Shown: positions 1-5,394 of the stretch, piece after piece | Layout of the letters: every line of letters starts with the position of its first letter | How positions within the stretch are numbered: the stretch's first letter is position 1 | NCBI GenBank assembly: GCA_016783865.1 | Contig: JADHVS010000235.1 | Location: forward strand, 1-6,579 | Source: Bacteroidales bacterium | GTDB lineage: Bacteria; Bacteroidota; Bacteroidia; Bacteroidales; SM23-62 | Length of the DNA: 6,579 nt | Reading direction: 5' to 3' | Translations under genes and position numbers: made by a program | The notes under the pieces: model-generated | Databases searched by the model: none | Told to the model about the DNA's origin: nothing | The model's input: the letters and a program-made list of their open reading frames with translations, nothing else

Positions 1-94
1 GATATACGATCTTTTAGAGTATAAGCATGCTCCGTTCGTTAGAAGAAAATCCGTAGTCCCCCCTGCCGAAATATTAAAAAATGATAGCTCTTGA
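1..94 (+). CDS. possible 3' end of an unrecognised gene (partial, enters from left edge)
   Basis: Reading from base 2, one plus-strand frame is open for 30 codons to a TGA at 92-94; the other two plus frames hit stops within the first 25 bases. The residues begin IYDLLEYKHAPFVRRK and end in a polar tail (KNDSS), which looks like the C-terminus of a soluble protein. I do not recognise the family. A 30-codon open stretch is expected fairly often by chance, so this is weak. Two hairpins lie downstream (158-184 and 225-260), which fits a gene ending here. No start codon is visible because the gene would begin outside the window. Confidence 0.3.
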   Translation, partial: IYDLLEYKHAPFVRRKSVVPPAEILKNDSS

Positions 95-157
95 TATCAG
101 GCTCTTATAAACCATAAGCTGCAATGTGGGTTAATACAATTAATTCAGTGATTTTCC

Positions 158-184
158 GATCCCATGATGAAGAATCATGCGATC
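158..184. repeat. inverted repeat / hairpin resembling a tRNA anticodon arm
   Basis: GATC, C, CATGAT, five-base loop GAAGA, ATCATG, C, GATC: a 10-bp stem interrupted by one C-C mismatch. Bases 163-184 match bases 328-349 of the neighbouring tRNA gene at 19 of 22 positions, covering the anticodon stem and loop. On the minus strand the loop would read TTCTTCA. No acceptor, D or T arm can be folded around it, so it is not a functional tRNA. On the plus strand a T-rich run (196-201) follows 11 bases after the stem, so it could also act as a weak terminator for a gene ending at 94. Confidence 0.5.
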
Positions 185-224
185 AGAATTATTACTTTTT
201 TGAATACCAGATTATTAGTAAGTG

Positions 225-260
225 AAAATACTTCTCCCATTTTCGATGGAGAAGGATTTT
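225..260. terminator. hairpin terminator, probably of the tRNA, possibly bidirectional
   Basis: AAAAT (225-229) pairs with ATTTT (256-260) and CTTCTCC (231-237) with GGAGAAG (248-254). There is one A-G mismatch, a single-base bulge and a loop of about five bases around TTTCG. The hairpin begins 37 bases beyond the 3' end of the minus-strand tRNA and ends in T-rich sequence on that strand. It is symmetrical enough to work for plus-strand transcription from the left edge too. The stem is clear; the terminator role is inferred from position. Confidence 0.6.
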
Positions 261-297
261 AAACTGGCTTGATGATATCTAACTATCTGATTTTCAG

Positions 298-371
298 TAG
301 CGAGACCGGGAGTTGAACCCGGGACCTCATGATTATGAATCATGCGCTCTAACCAACTGAGCTATCTCGCC
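298..371 (-). tRNA. tRNA-Met (anticodon CAT), probably elongator
   Basis: A complete 74-base cloverleaf reads on the minus strand. The acceptor is GGCGAGA/TCTCGCT with discriminator A, the D arm is GCTC/GAGC, the anticodon stem is CATGA/TCATG with loop TTCATAA (anticodon at 335-337), and the T stem is CCGGG/CCCGG with loop TTCAACT. The 3' CCA is not encoded. The initiator marks (1-72 mismatch, three G-C pairs in the anticodon stem) are absent. G2-C71, C3-G70 and A73 match the elongator Met identity set known from E. coli, but a tRNA-Ile with lysidine-modified CAT cannot be excluded from sequence alone. The first acceptor pair is a G1-U72 wobble. A Bacteroidota -7 box lies upstream and a hairpin downstream, so it is probably its own transcription unit. 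Confidence 0.93.
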
Positions 372-378
372 TTAATAA

Positions 379-399
379 GTGACGGGTGAAGAGTGAAGA
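379..399 (+). repeat. short heptad array (GTGACGG, GTGAAGA, GTGAAGA)
   Basis: Three in-phase 7-base units beginning GTGA, followed by a GT/GG-rich run to about 428. It lies between the 5' end of the tRNA gene and the 3' end of the ABC gene. The unit shares the GTGA start and 7-base period with the arrays at 2928, 4171 and 5395 but differs in the last three bases. Unlike those, GTGA here is on the strand opposite to the gene ending nearby. Confidence 0.6.
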
Positions 400-445
400 G
401 GTGGTGTGGGTGTGGGAATTGGATGTGGTTACTTGTAGGCGGTTG

Positions 446-453
446 CAAATATA
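446..453 (-). promoter_or_regulatory. Bacteroidota -7 box (TATATTTG) for the tRNA
   Basis: Minus-strand TATATTTG matches the Bacteroidota -7 consensus TAnnTTTG exactly and is followed by GC. It would start transcription about 70 bases upstream of the tRNA 5' end. No clear TTTG -33 element is seen at the usual distance; the region there is A/T runs. The role is inferred from the match and its position. Confidence 0.5.
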
Positions 454-504
454 ATGTTTTTTGAAAACTTTTTTAAGTTGATTCCAAATTCAATATTTAG
501 TCAT

Positions 505-2286
505 TTATACTGCGAACTGCAGTTCGCTGAGATTGCGGTAAATACCGGATTGAAGCTTCATGAGCTCATCATGGGTCCCATTTTCTACCAACCGGCCCTG
601 GTCGATTACCAAAATAGTGTCAGCCTTTCTTACCGTAGCAAGGCGATGAGCTATAACAATAGAGGTCCGGCCCTTCATCAATTTTTCAAGGGCATCCTGG
701 ACCAGTATTTCAGACTCGGAATCAAGTGAGGAAGTAGCCTCGTCAAGGATGAGTATCTTCGGGTCCTTAAGCACGGCCCTGGCAATGGCCACCCGTTGCC
801 GTTGTCCCCCGCTGAGCTGGGTTCCCCTTTCACCCACAATAGTTTCCATCTTTTCCGGGAAACGATCAATAAATTCCAGGGCGTTGGCTTTTCTGGCAGC
901 TTCCCTTATTTCTGTATCAGTTGCGCCAGGCCTCCCATAGGATATATTCTCCCGTATGCTTCCGCCAAATAAAAAGATATCCTGGGGCACAAGTGCAATC
1001 TGCCGGCGAAGGACAGAAAGCGGAATGTCCAGCGCTTTCTTTCCGTTCATCCATATCTCCCCTTTCACTGGATCATGCAGGCGCAACAGCAGCGATGTTA
1101 TAGTGGTTTTACCCGCCCCGCTGGGTCCAACCAGGGCAACCAGCTGGTTTTCCTCAATAGTAAAACTCAGGTCTTTAATTACCTCCATTTCAGGCCTCGA
1201 AGGATAAGCAAAACTCACATTTTTAAAACTGATCTGTCCGTTCAGCAAATCTTCCGGCTCCAGGGTCCGGATCTCCTGAACAGGTTCCTCACTAACATTA
1301 AATATTTCGAAGAGGTCCTCCGTTGCACCTATAAAACGCTGCATCCTTGTAATCACACTGGCCATTCCCCCAATATTACCGCCAATAAATCCCGAATACA
1401 GCACAAAGGAGAAAAGTTCACCTGCGTCCATCTCACCGGCAGCAAGAAGAGAAGATCCGCGCCAGATCACAGCCACCAGGGAGCCGAAAAGGCCCAGAAT
1501 CATAAATGAAAAGAAAGCACCCCTGTATAGTCCACCTTTGATCCCCAGTTTGGCAATCTCAAGTGTTTTATCTTTATACCTTCCCATTTCAAGGAACTCA
1601 TTGGTAAAGGCCTTGACACTGCGTATCCCCTGCAGGGTCTCCTCAACAACTGTATTTGACACAGCCACTTCCTTCTGCATGTCCCTGGAGTACTTCCGGA
1701 TAAATCGTCCGAAGAAAAACACCATCAACACTACGGCAGGCAAAATAGCCAGCATAAAGAGTGTAAGACTGGTTGACATAAAAAGAAGGTATCCGACACC
1801 TCCAATGATGATGATGATCTGACTCAGGAAGTCCGCCAGCGTTGAAGTGAGGGTATCCTGGAGCAGGGAAATATCAGCCGAGATCCTGCTGTTCAGCTCC
1901 CCTACCCTTTTCTGCTCAAAAAATTTCAATGGCAAACGAATCAGGTGATTGTATGTGTCCTGCCGCAGGTTAGCAAGAGATCTTTCTGAAACATTAACAA
2001 AAAGAACCGTCCTGAAATAGGAGAAAACGGCTTGTACAACAAGTATGATAACTAAAAATAACCCTATCCTGTTTAACGATCCGGCCAGTGTACCAGCATT
2101 ACCGGCACTGACCAGGTCGCCCAGTAGTTTCGGGAAAGCCAGGCTTGCCAGCGACCCTCCAAACAGGAAAAACATTCCCAGGATAAAGGTAAATGCATAG
2201 GGCCTTATGTACCGGTAAAGCTTAAAAGCATTTTTAAGCCCGGTTATGGTGATCTTTTTCTTTGGTACTTCCGCTTTAACTGACAC
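505..2286 (-). CDS. ABC exporter half-transporter (fused membrane and ATPase domains, MsbA/BmrA type)
   Basis: A 593-residue inner-membrane exporter subunit that should work as a dimer, driving export of a lipid, drug or peptide with ATP; the substrate cannot be read from sequence. Residues about 30-310 form a six-helix transmembrane domain (helices near 31-52, 72-96, 152-172, 175-195, 256-277, 288-308). The ATPase domain follows: A-loop Tyr in FAYPSRP (~361), Walker A GPSGAGKTT (387-395), Q-loop VPQD (Gln 435), signature LSGGQ (491-495), Walker B ILILDE (511-516), D-loop SSLD, and switch His 547. All catalytic residues are present, so it should be active. The frame is open upstream to an ATG at 2478, but those 64 residues are atypical and would overlap the divergent gene. 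The GTG at 2284-2286 gives a normal family N-terminus (MSVKAEVPKKK) and a normal length, and it lies about 40 bases downstream of a start predicted from a TATATTTG box. The stop is TAA. Confidence 0.93.
   Translation of the reverse strand: MSVKAEVPKKKITITGLKNAFKLYRYIRPYAFTFILGMFFLFGGSLASLAFPKLLGDLVSAGNAGTLAGSLNRIGLFLVIILVVQAVFSYFRTVLFVNVSERSLANLRQDTYNHLIRLPLKFFEQKRVGELNSRISADISLLQDTLTSTLADFLSQIIIIIGGVGYLLFMSTSLTLFMLAILPAVVLMVFFFGRFIRKYSRDMQKEVAVSNTVVEETLQGIRSVKAFTNEFLEMGRYKDKTLEIAKLGIKGGLYRGAFFSFMILGLFGSLVAVIWRGSSLLAAGEMDAGELFSFVLYSGFIGGNIGGMASVITRMQRFIGATEDLFEIFNVSEEPVQEIRTLEPEDLLNGQISFKNVSFAYPSRPEMEVIKDLSFTIEENQLVALVGPSGAGKTTITSLLLRLHDPVKGEIWMNGKKALDIPLSVLRRQIALVPQDIFLFGGSIRENISYGRPGATDTEIREAARKANALEFIDRFPEKMETIVGERGTQLSGGQRQRVAIARAVLKDPKILILDEATSSLDSESEILVQDALEKLMKGRTSIVIAHRLATVRKADTILVIDQGRLVENGTHDELMKLQSGIYRNLSELQFAV
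512..527. repeat. perfect 16-base palindrome at the 3' end of the ABC gene
   Basis: GCGAACTGCAGTTCGC is identical to its reverse complement and lies within the last codons of the exporter (residues ELQFA). As RNA it could form a six-pair stem with a TGCA loop just before the stop. No T-run follows on the minus strand, so it is not a classical terminator. It may be chance or an mRNA 3' stem. Confidence 0.45.
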
Positions 2287-2333
2287 AATCGATTTATTAC
2301 TTATTTCAAACTGCAATATTAGATAAAAATATC

Positions 2334-2341
2334 CAAATATA
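2334..2341 (-). promoter_or_regulatory. Bacteroidota -7 box (TATATTTG) for the ABC exporter
   Basis: Minus-strand TATATTTG is an exact TAnnTTTG match and is the same octamer as the box upstream of the tRNA. It predicts a transcript start near 2327 and a leader of about 40 bases before the GTG at 2286. This is part of the reason for choosing that start over the ATG at 2478. No good TTTG -33 element is visible. Confidence 0.45.
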
Positions 2342-2369
2342 CTTATATATATTGCCAGACGATTTCCAG

Positions 2370-2385
2370 GGTATAATATTTTACC
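2370..2385. promoter_or_regulatory. imperfect palindrome in the divergent intergenic region (possible operator)
   Basis: GGTATAATATTTTACC differs from its own reverse complement at only one symmetric pair of positions (14 of 16 match). It lies in the 183-base gap between the divergent ABC and VOC genes and contains TATAAT on the plus strand. It could be a regulator site or a promoter element for the VOC gene. AT-rich sequence makes chance palindromes common, so this is weak. Confidence 0.25.
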
Positions 2386-2469
2386 GGATGCAAATTTGAT
2401 AGTATAAACAGGATGCGGGTTGCCAGAAGATGTATTACCCGATATGCTATTTATTACTATATTTATCTT

Positions 2470-2931
2470 ATGTTCCAAAGACTTAACATATCCCTGATTT
2501 TATCCATTTTCACCCTAACAACCTTCGCACAGATGGACTCATTAATCATTCCCCTCGAACCACCCGATCCCGGTACAAAAGGCGGGATAACCTTTATCCG
2601 CACCACCATGATCGATACCCTGAAAGATTTTTACCTGAATGAGGTGGGATGTGAACTGTGGCTCGACCAGGGAGGGTGCGCCATTCTCCGGCATGGTAAC
2701 CAGCTGTTTGGTTTCTGTGAGGCGGGCGAGGCCGAACTGGAAGGCCTCCTGACTTTCTTCTACACCAATACCAAAATGGTGGACTACATGTATGGAAAAC
2801 TTAACCACCTGGCCGATACACCACCGATGAAAAATCCAAAATACCGCATCTATCACTTCTTCGCACACGATCCCGAAGGCAGGAGGATTGAATTTCAGGT
2901 ATTTCTACATGAATTACCAGATTTTCGGTGA
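2470..2931 (+). CDS. VOC-superfamily (glyoxalase/bleomycin-resistance fold) protein with an apparent signal peptide
   Basis: A 153-residue protein. Residues about 39-150 look like one VOC domain: opening strand ITFIRTT, helix TLKDFY, then GCELWLDQGG, FGFCE, LTFFYTN, and a closing DPEGRRIEFQ whose Glu is the usual last metal ligand of the fold. The customary early His is not at its place (FIRT), so metal binding is doubtful and the reaction is unknown. Many VOC proteins act on thiol adducts, dioxygenase substrates or antibiotics. Starting at the ATG at 2470, the first 20 residues look like a signal peptide (short N-region, ISLILSIFTLTTFA, then Gln), which would export the protein. An ATG at 2533 would give a shorter cytosolic form, and the frame is open upstream to 2413. 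It diverges from the ABC gene. The stop TGA (2929-2931) lies in the first unit of a heptad array. Confidence 0.8.
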   Translation: MFQRLNISLILSIFTLTTFAQMDSLIIPLEPPDPGTKGGITFIRTTMIDTLKDFYLNEVGCELWLDQGGCAILRHGNQLFGFCEAGEAELEGLLTFFYTNTKMVDYMYGKLNHLADTPPMKNPKYRIYHFFAHDPEGRRIEFQVFLHELPDFR

Positions 2932-2976
2932 TCAGTGATCGGTGATCGGGAAATCGTGAATCGTGAATCGTGAGTC
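2928..2976 (+). repeat. heptad array A (seven 7-base units, GTGA[A/T]TC type)
   Basis: Seven in-phase units: GTGATCA, GTGATCG twice, GGAAATC, GTGAATC twice, GTGAGTC. The first unit contains the stop codon of the VOC gene. The array fills half of the gap before the permease gene. Two unit subtypes (GTGATCG and GTGAATC) sit side by side, as if two expansions were joined. Confidence 0.9.
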
Positions 2977-2989
2977 ACGGAATTAATTT

Positions 2990-2997
2990 TAACTTTA
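2990..2997 (+). promoter_or_regulatory. candidate -7 box (TAACTTTA) for the permease-kinase pair
   Basis: TAACTTTA matches the Bacteroidota -7 consensus TAnnTTTG except for the last base. It is 31 bases before the permease ATG, giving a leader of about 25 bases. No -33 TTTG is visible, since the upstream sequence is the heptad array. It is the best candidate in the gap. Confidence 0.3.
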
Positions 2998-3028
2998 AGA
3001 CGGACTATTTCAACCCTAATTTACATCC

Positions 3029-4174
3029 ATGAAATACAAATCATTCCCCATATTCCTGGTATTCCTTGCCATGGGATTTGGCGACGCCGTTGGTCCCCTG
3101 GTCGGACTCGCAAAAGACACCTTTGATCTGTCAAATGCGGTAGCCCAGCTACTCCCGATGACTGGTTTTCTTATGTTTGGATTGTTATCGATACCCATGG
3201 GGATCGTCCAGGATAAGCGAGGTAAATTATTGGTCCTTATCGCGGGTCTCATCCTGGCTGTTCTGGGGGTTGGCCTTCCATGGATAGGAGGAATGAATCA
3301 ATATGTAGTCCTTATCATTGCGGTGGCCTTGCTGGGAGCCGGGGCAACGTTTCTGCAGGTTTCCGGAAATCCAATCATGCGTGATGTTTCTCCTGAAGGC
3401 AAATACTCAAGAAACCTCTCACTTGGTCAATTTATCAAGGCAATCGGAACATTATCTACCGCCGGGATCCCATTAATAGCAAAAAACTATTTTGATGTCG
3501 ACTGGACAATCATCTTTCCGATTTACTGTATCGCCATTCTGGTGACCATCATTATCGTCTCCACATCCGGGATTAAAGAGGACAAGACAAAAGTCACAAA
3601 TCCTGCCACATTTAAGTCCTGTTTTTCACTATTAAAAAACAGATATGTTGTAATGATGGTATTCGGGATATTCATGTATGTGGGGGCCGAAATATGTATG
3701 AGTTCAGGGATGGCTTTGTATCTGGAAGAGCAATTCGGATTGAACATACAGGAGATCGGACTCGCCGGAACCGGCTTGTTTTTCCTGGCTATCATGACAG
3801 GTAGATTTATCGGCGGGATCATCCTGAACTGGCTGAAAGCCAAGCATTTCCTGCTAATCAGTGGGCTCATTTCCCTTGTCGGGATTGCCGGTTTGTTCCT
3901 GGGAATAAAAAGCGTTGGGTTTATCAGTTCATTCATCATCGGTCTGGGCTTTGCCAATATCTTCCCGCTCATTTTTTCAATTACTGTGGATAAAATGCCG
4001 GACCGTGCCAATGAATTATCAGGACTCATGGTTACTGCTATCCTCGGAGGAGCCATTCTGCCTCCTGTCATGGGATTGATTAGTGATAAAAGTTCTGTCC
4101 TGATGGGAATGTTTGTACCCTTAATCGCACTGTTCTACATTGGGTGGGTATCCCTTAAGGTTCAGAGATCGTGA
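3029..4174 (+). CDS. MFS sugar permease, FHS (fucose/glucose/galactose:H+ symporter) family
   Basis: A 381-residue inner-membrane protein with about 12 hydrophobic segments, slightly short for the family (usually 400-440). It should import a hexose with protons. Family marks: GFGDAVGPL in the first helix, SIPMGIVQDKRGK after helix 2 (the loop 2-3 MFS motif), FLQVSGNPIMRDV with RNLSLGQFIKAIGT in the middle of the N-half (FucP has the matching LQ..NP...NL.Q.FN..G), MYVGAEICMSSGMALYLEE opening the C-half, GLGFANIFPLIFS, and GGAILPPVMGLISD. The substrate cannot be told from sequence; the kinase gene 32 bases downstream points to an unphosphorylated hexose such as glucose, galactose or mannose. 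The start ATG has no Shine-Dalgarno, as is usual in Bacteroidota. The TGA stop (4172-4174) lies in the first GTGAATC of heptad array B. Confidence 0.9.
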   Translation: MKYKSFPIFLVFLAMGFGDAVGPLVGLAKDTFDLSNAVAQLLPMTGFLMFGLLSIPMGIVQDKRGKLLVLIAGLILAVLGVGLPWIGGMNQYVVLIIAVALLGAGATFLQVSGNPIMRDVSPEGKYSRNLSLGQFIKAIGTLSTAGIPLIAKNYFDVDWTIIFPIYCIAILVTIIIVSTSGIKEDKTKVTNPATFKSCFSLLKNRYVVMMVFGIFMYVGAEICMSSGMALYLEEQFGLNIQEIGLAGTGLFFLAIMTGRFIGGIILNWLKAKHFLLISGLISLVGIAGLFLGIKSVGFISSFIIGLGFANIFPLIFSITVDKMPDRANELSGLMVTAILGGAILPPVMGLISDKSSVLMGMFVPLIALFYIGWVSLKVQRS

Positions 4175-4191
4175 ATCGTGAATCGTGAATC
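4171..4191 (+). repeat. heptad array B (three GTGAATC units)
   Basis: Three perfect GTGAATC units begin one base before the permease stop codon and fill most of the 32-base gap to the kinase gene. The seven bases before them (AGAGATC) look like a diverged unit inside the coding region. No promoter box is visible in the gap, so permease and kinase are probably cotranscribed through the array. Confidence 0.92.
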
Positions 4192-4206
4192 GAAAAACCA
4201 ATAAAA

Positions 4207-5322
4207 ATGGCTACAGTTAAATATAAAGCCGACAAGCGGATCGTGATGACCCTGGATGCAGGGGGTACAAATTTTGTTTTCTCTGCAGTACAGGCCAATG
4301 AGGAAATAATTGAGCCCGTATGTTTACCATCCAATGCAACCGACCTGGAAAAGTGTCTGGCGACCATTACCCGTGGTTTTACCCGGGTAAAAGAACTGAT
4401 CCCGTCATATCCGGCGGCCATCAGTTTTGCCTTCCCGGGACCCACTGATTACCCGGCCGGCATTATTGGCGACCTTACCAACCTGCCTGCATTCAGGGGA
4501 GGTGTGGCTTTGGGTCCTATGCTGGAAGAGCAATTCAAAATACCCGTCTACCTGAATAACGATGGAGATCTTTTTGTATATGGTGAAGCCATTGCAGGAT
4601 TTCTTCCCTACCTCAATAACCTGCTGGAGGAAAACGACAGCCCCAAAAGATACAGGAACCTGTTCGGGATCACCCTGGGGACTGGATTTGGTGGCGGGAT
4701 AGTATATGATGGACAACTATATCTGGGAGACAACTCTGCGGCTGCAGAGATCTGGTGCCTCAGAAACAAAATTCATCCCGGGTCATTTGCAGAAGAAGGA
4801 GCCAGTATCCGTGCAGTACAACGTGTATATATGAATAAATCGGGACAGGCAGGCCCGGAACCACCCAGTCCCAGGGATATATTTGAGATCGGCACAGGAA
4901 ACCGCGAAGGAAACCAGGAAGCCGCCCTCGAAGCATTCAACGAACTGGGTGTGGTTGTCGGTGATGCACTGGCCAATTCCATCACTCTCCTGGATGCTCC
5001 GATCGTAATAGGTGGTGGTCTGACAGGAGCTTCATCTCTTTTCCTGCCTGCGCTGGTAGCCGAGATGAACAGCCAGCTACAAAACATGAGCGGGAAAAAA
5101 ATACCCCGGATCGACATGAAAACTTTCAACCTTGAAAATGATGCCGAACTGGAACAATTCCTTAAGGGTGAAAAAAAGGAAGTAACGGTTCCCGGGACTA
5201 GTAAAAAAATCACCTATGATCCGTTGAAAAGAACCGGGATTGGAATAAGTAAACTCGGGACGAGTAAAGCTGTAGGTATCGGTGCTTACGCTTACGCACT
5301 CAGTATGCTGGATAAGGGTTGA
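4207..5322 (+). CDS. ROK-family sugar kinase (glucokinase-like, without the zinc motif)
   Basis: A 371-residue cytoplasmic kinase expected to phosphorylate the hexose brought in by the upstream permease, using ATP. Phosphate-1 loop DAGGTN (17-22), sugar-binding FAFPGPTDYPAG (74-85), catalytic Asp 119 in LNNDGD, phosphate-2 loop GTGFGGG (158-164), Glu 181 in AAAEIW, and GGG (269-271) before the last helices. The usual ROK zinc site (GH followed by CxCGxxGC) is missing: the GH place is WC, and NKIHPGSFAEEGAS replaces the cysteine cluster. A segment at about 308-352 (charged, then YDPLKRTGIGISK) lengthens the C-terminal part before the closing GIGAYAYAL. This zinc-less type occurs in Bacteroidota. 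The substrate (glucose, mannose, fructose or N-acetylhexosamine) is not resolved. The start ATG at 4207 places DAGGT at a normal distance. The stop is TGA followed directly by a second in-frame TGA. Confidence 0.9.
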   Translation: MATVKYKADKRIVMTLDAGGTNFVFSAVQANEEIIEPVCLPSNATDLEKCLATITRGFTRVKELIPSYPAAISFAFPGPTDYPAGIIGDLTNLPAFRGGVALGPMLEEQFKIPVYLNNDGDLFVYGEAIAGFLPYLNNLLEENDSPKRYRNLFGITLGTGFGGGIVYDGQLYLGDNSAAAEIWCLRNKIHPGSFAEEGASIRAVQRVYMNKSGQAGPEPPSPRDIFEIGTGNREGNQEAALEAFNELGVVVGDALANSITLLDAPIVIGGGLTGASSLFLPALVAEMNSQLQNMSGKKIPRIDMKTFNLENDAELEQFLKGEKKEVTVPGTSKKITYDPLKRTGIGISKLGTSKAVGIGAYAYALSMLDKG

Positions 5323-5327
5323 TGAAG

Positions 5328-5388
5328 AGTCTACGAGTCCTCAGTCCACAGTCTACGAGTCCCCAGTCCACAAGTCCACAAGTCTTCG
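5328..5388 (+). repeat. array D: eight AGTC-type units of 7-8 bases, with a 22-base duplication
   Basis: Units AGTCTACG, AGTCCTC, AGTCCAC, AGTCTACG, AGTCCCC, AGTCCACA, AGTCCACA, AGTCTTCG. The first three units (5328-5349) recur as the next 22 bases (5350-5371) with one difference. It begins five bases after the kinase stop codon and runs almost up to heptad array C. It contains no GTGA and is a different repeat type from arrays A-C. Confidence 0.88.
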
Positions 5389-5394
5389 TTTTCC

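Noticed and set aside
455..473. A/T hairpin (GTTTT...AAAAC followed by T-run) as a terminator for a plus-strand gene
   Set aside because: There is no plus-strand gene upstream, the stem is only A-T pairs apart from one G-C, and it overlaps the spacing of the tRNA promoter.
1075..1509. Plus-strand 144-codon frame inside the ABC gene
   Set aside because: It is antisense to the ATPase domain including Walker A, and the translation has no domain features.
2413..2469. Extension of the VOC protein to the ATG at 2413
   Set aside because: The added residues (Arg- and Tyr-rich) precede a complete signal peptide and look like translated non-coding sequence.
2287..2478. N-terminal extension of the ABC exporter to the ATG at 2478
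   Set aside because: It overlaps the divergent gene, crosses a promoter box, and has no resemblance to exporter N-termini.
3523..4071. Minus-strand 182-codon frame inside the permease gene
   Set aside because: It is antisense to a clear membrane-protein gene, and its composition is that of a frame shadow (Pro, Met, Ile-rich without domain marks).
4773..5213. Minus-strand 146-codon frame inside the kinase gene
   Set aside because: It is antisense to conserved ROK motifs, with no recognisable domain or promoter of its own.
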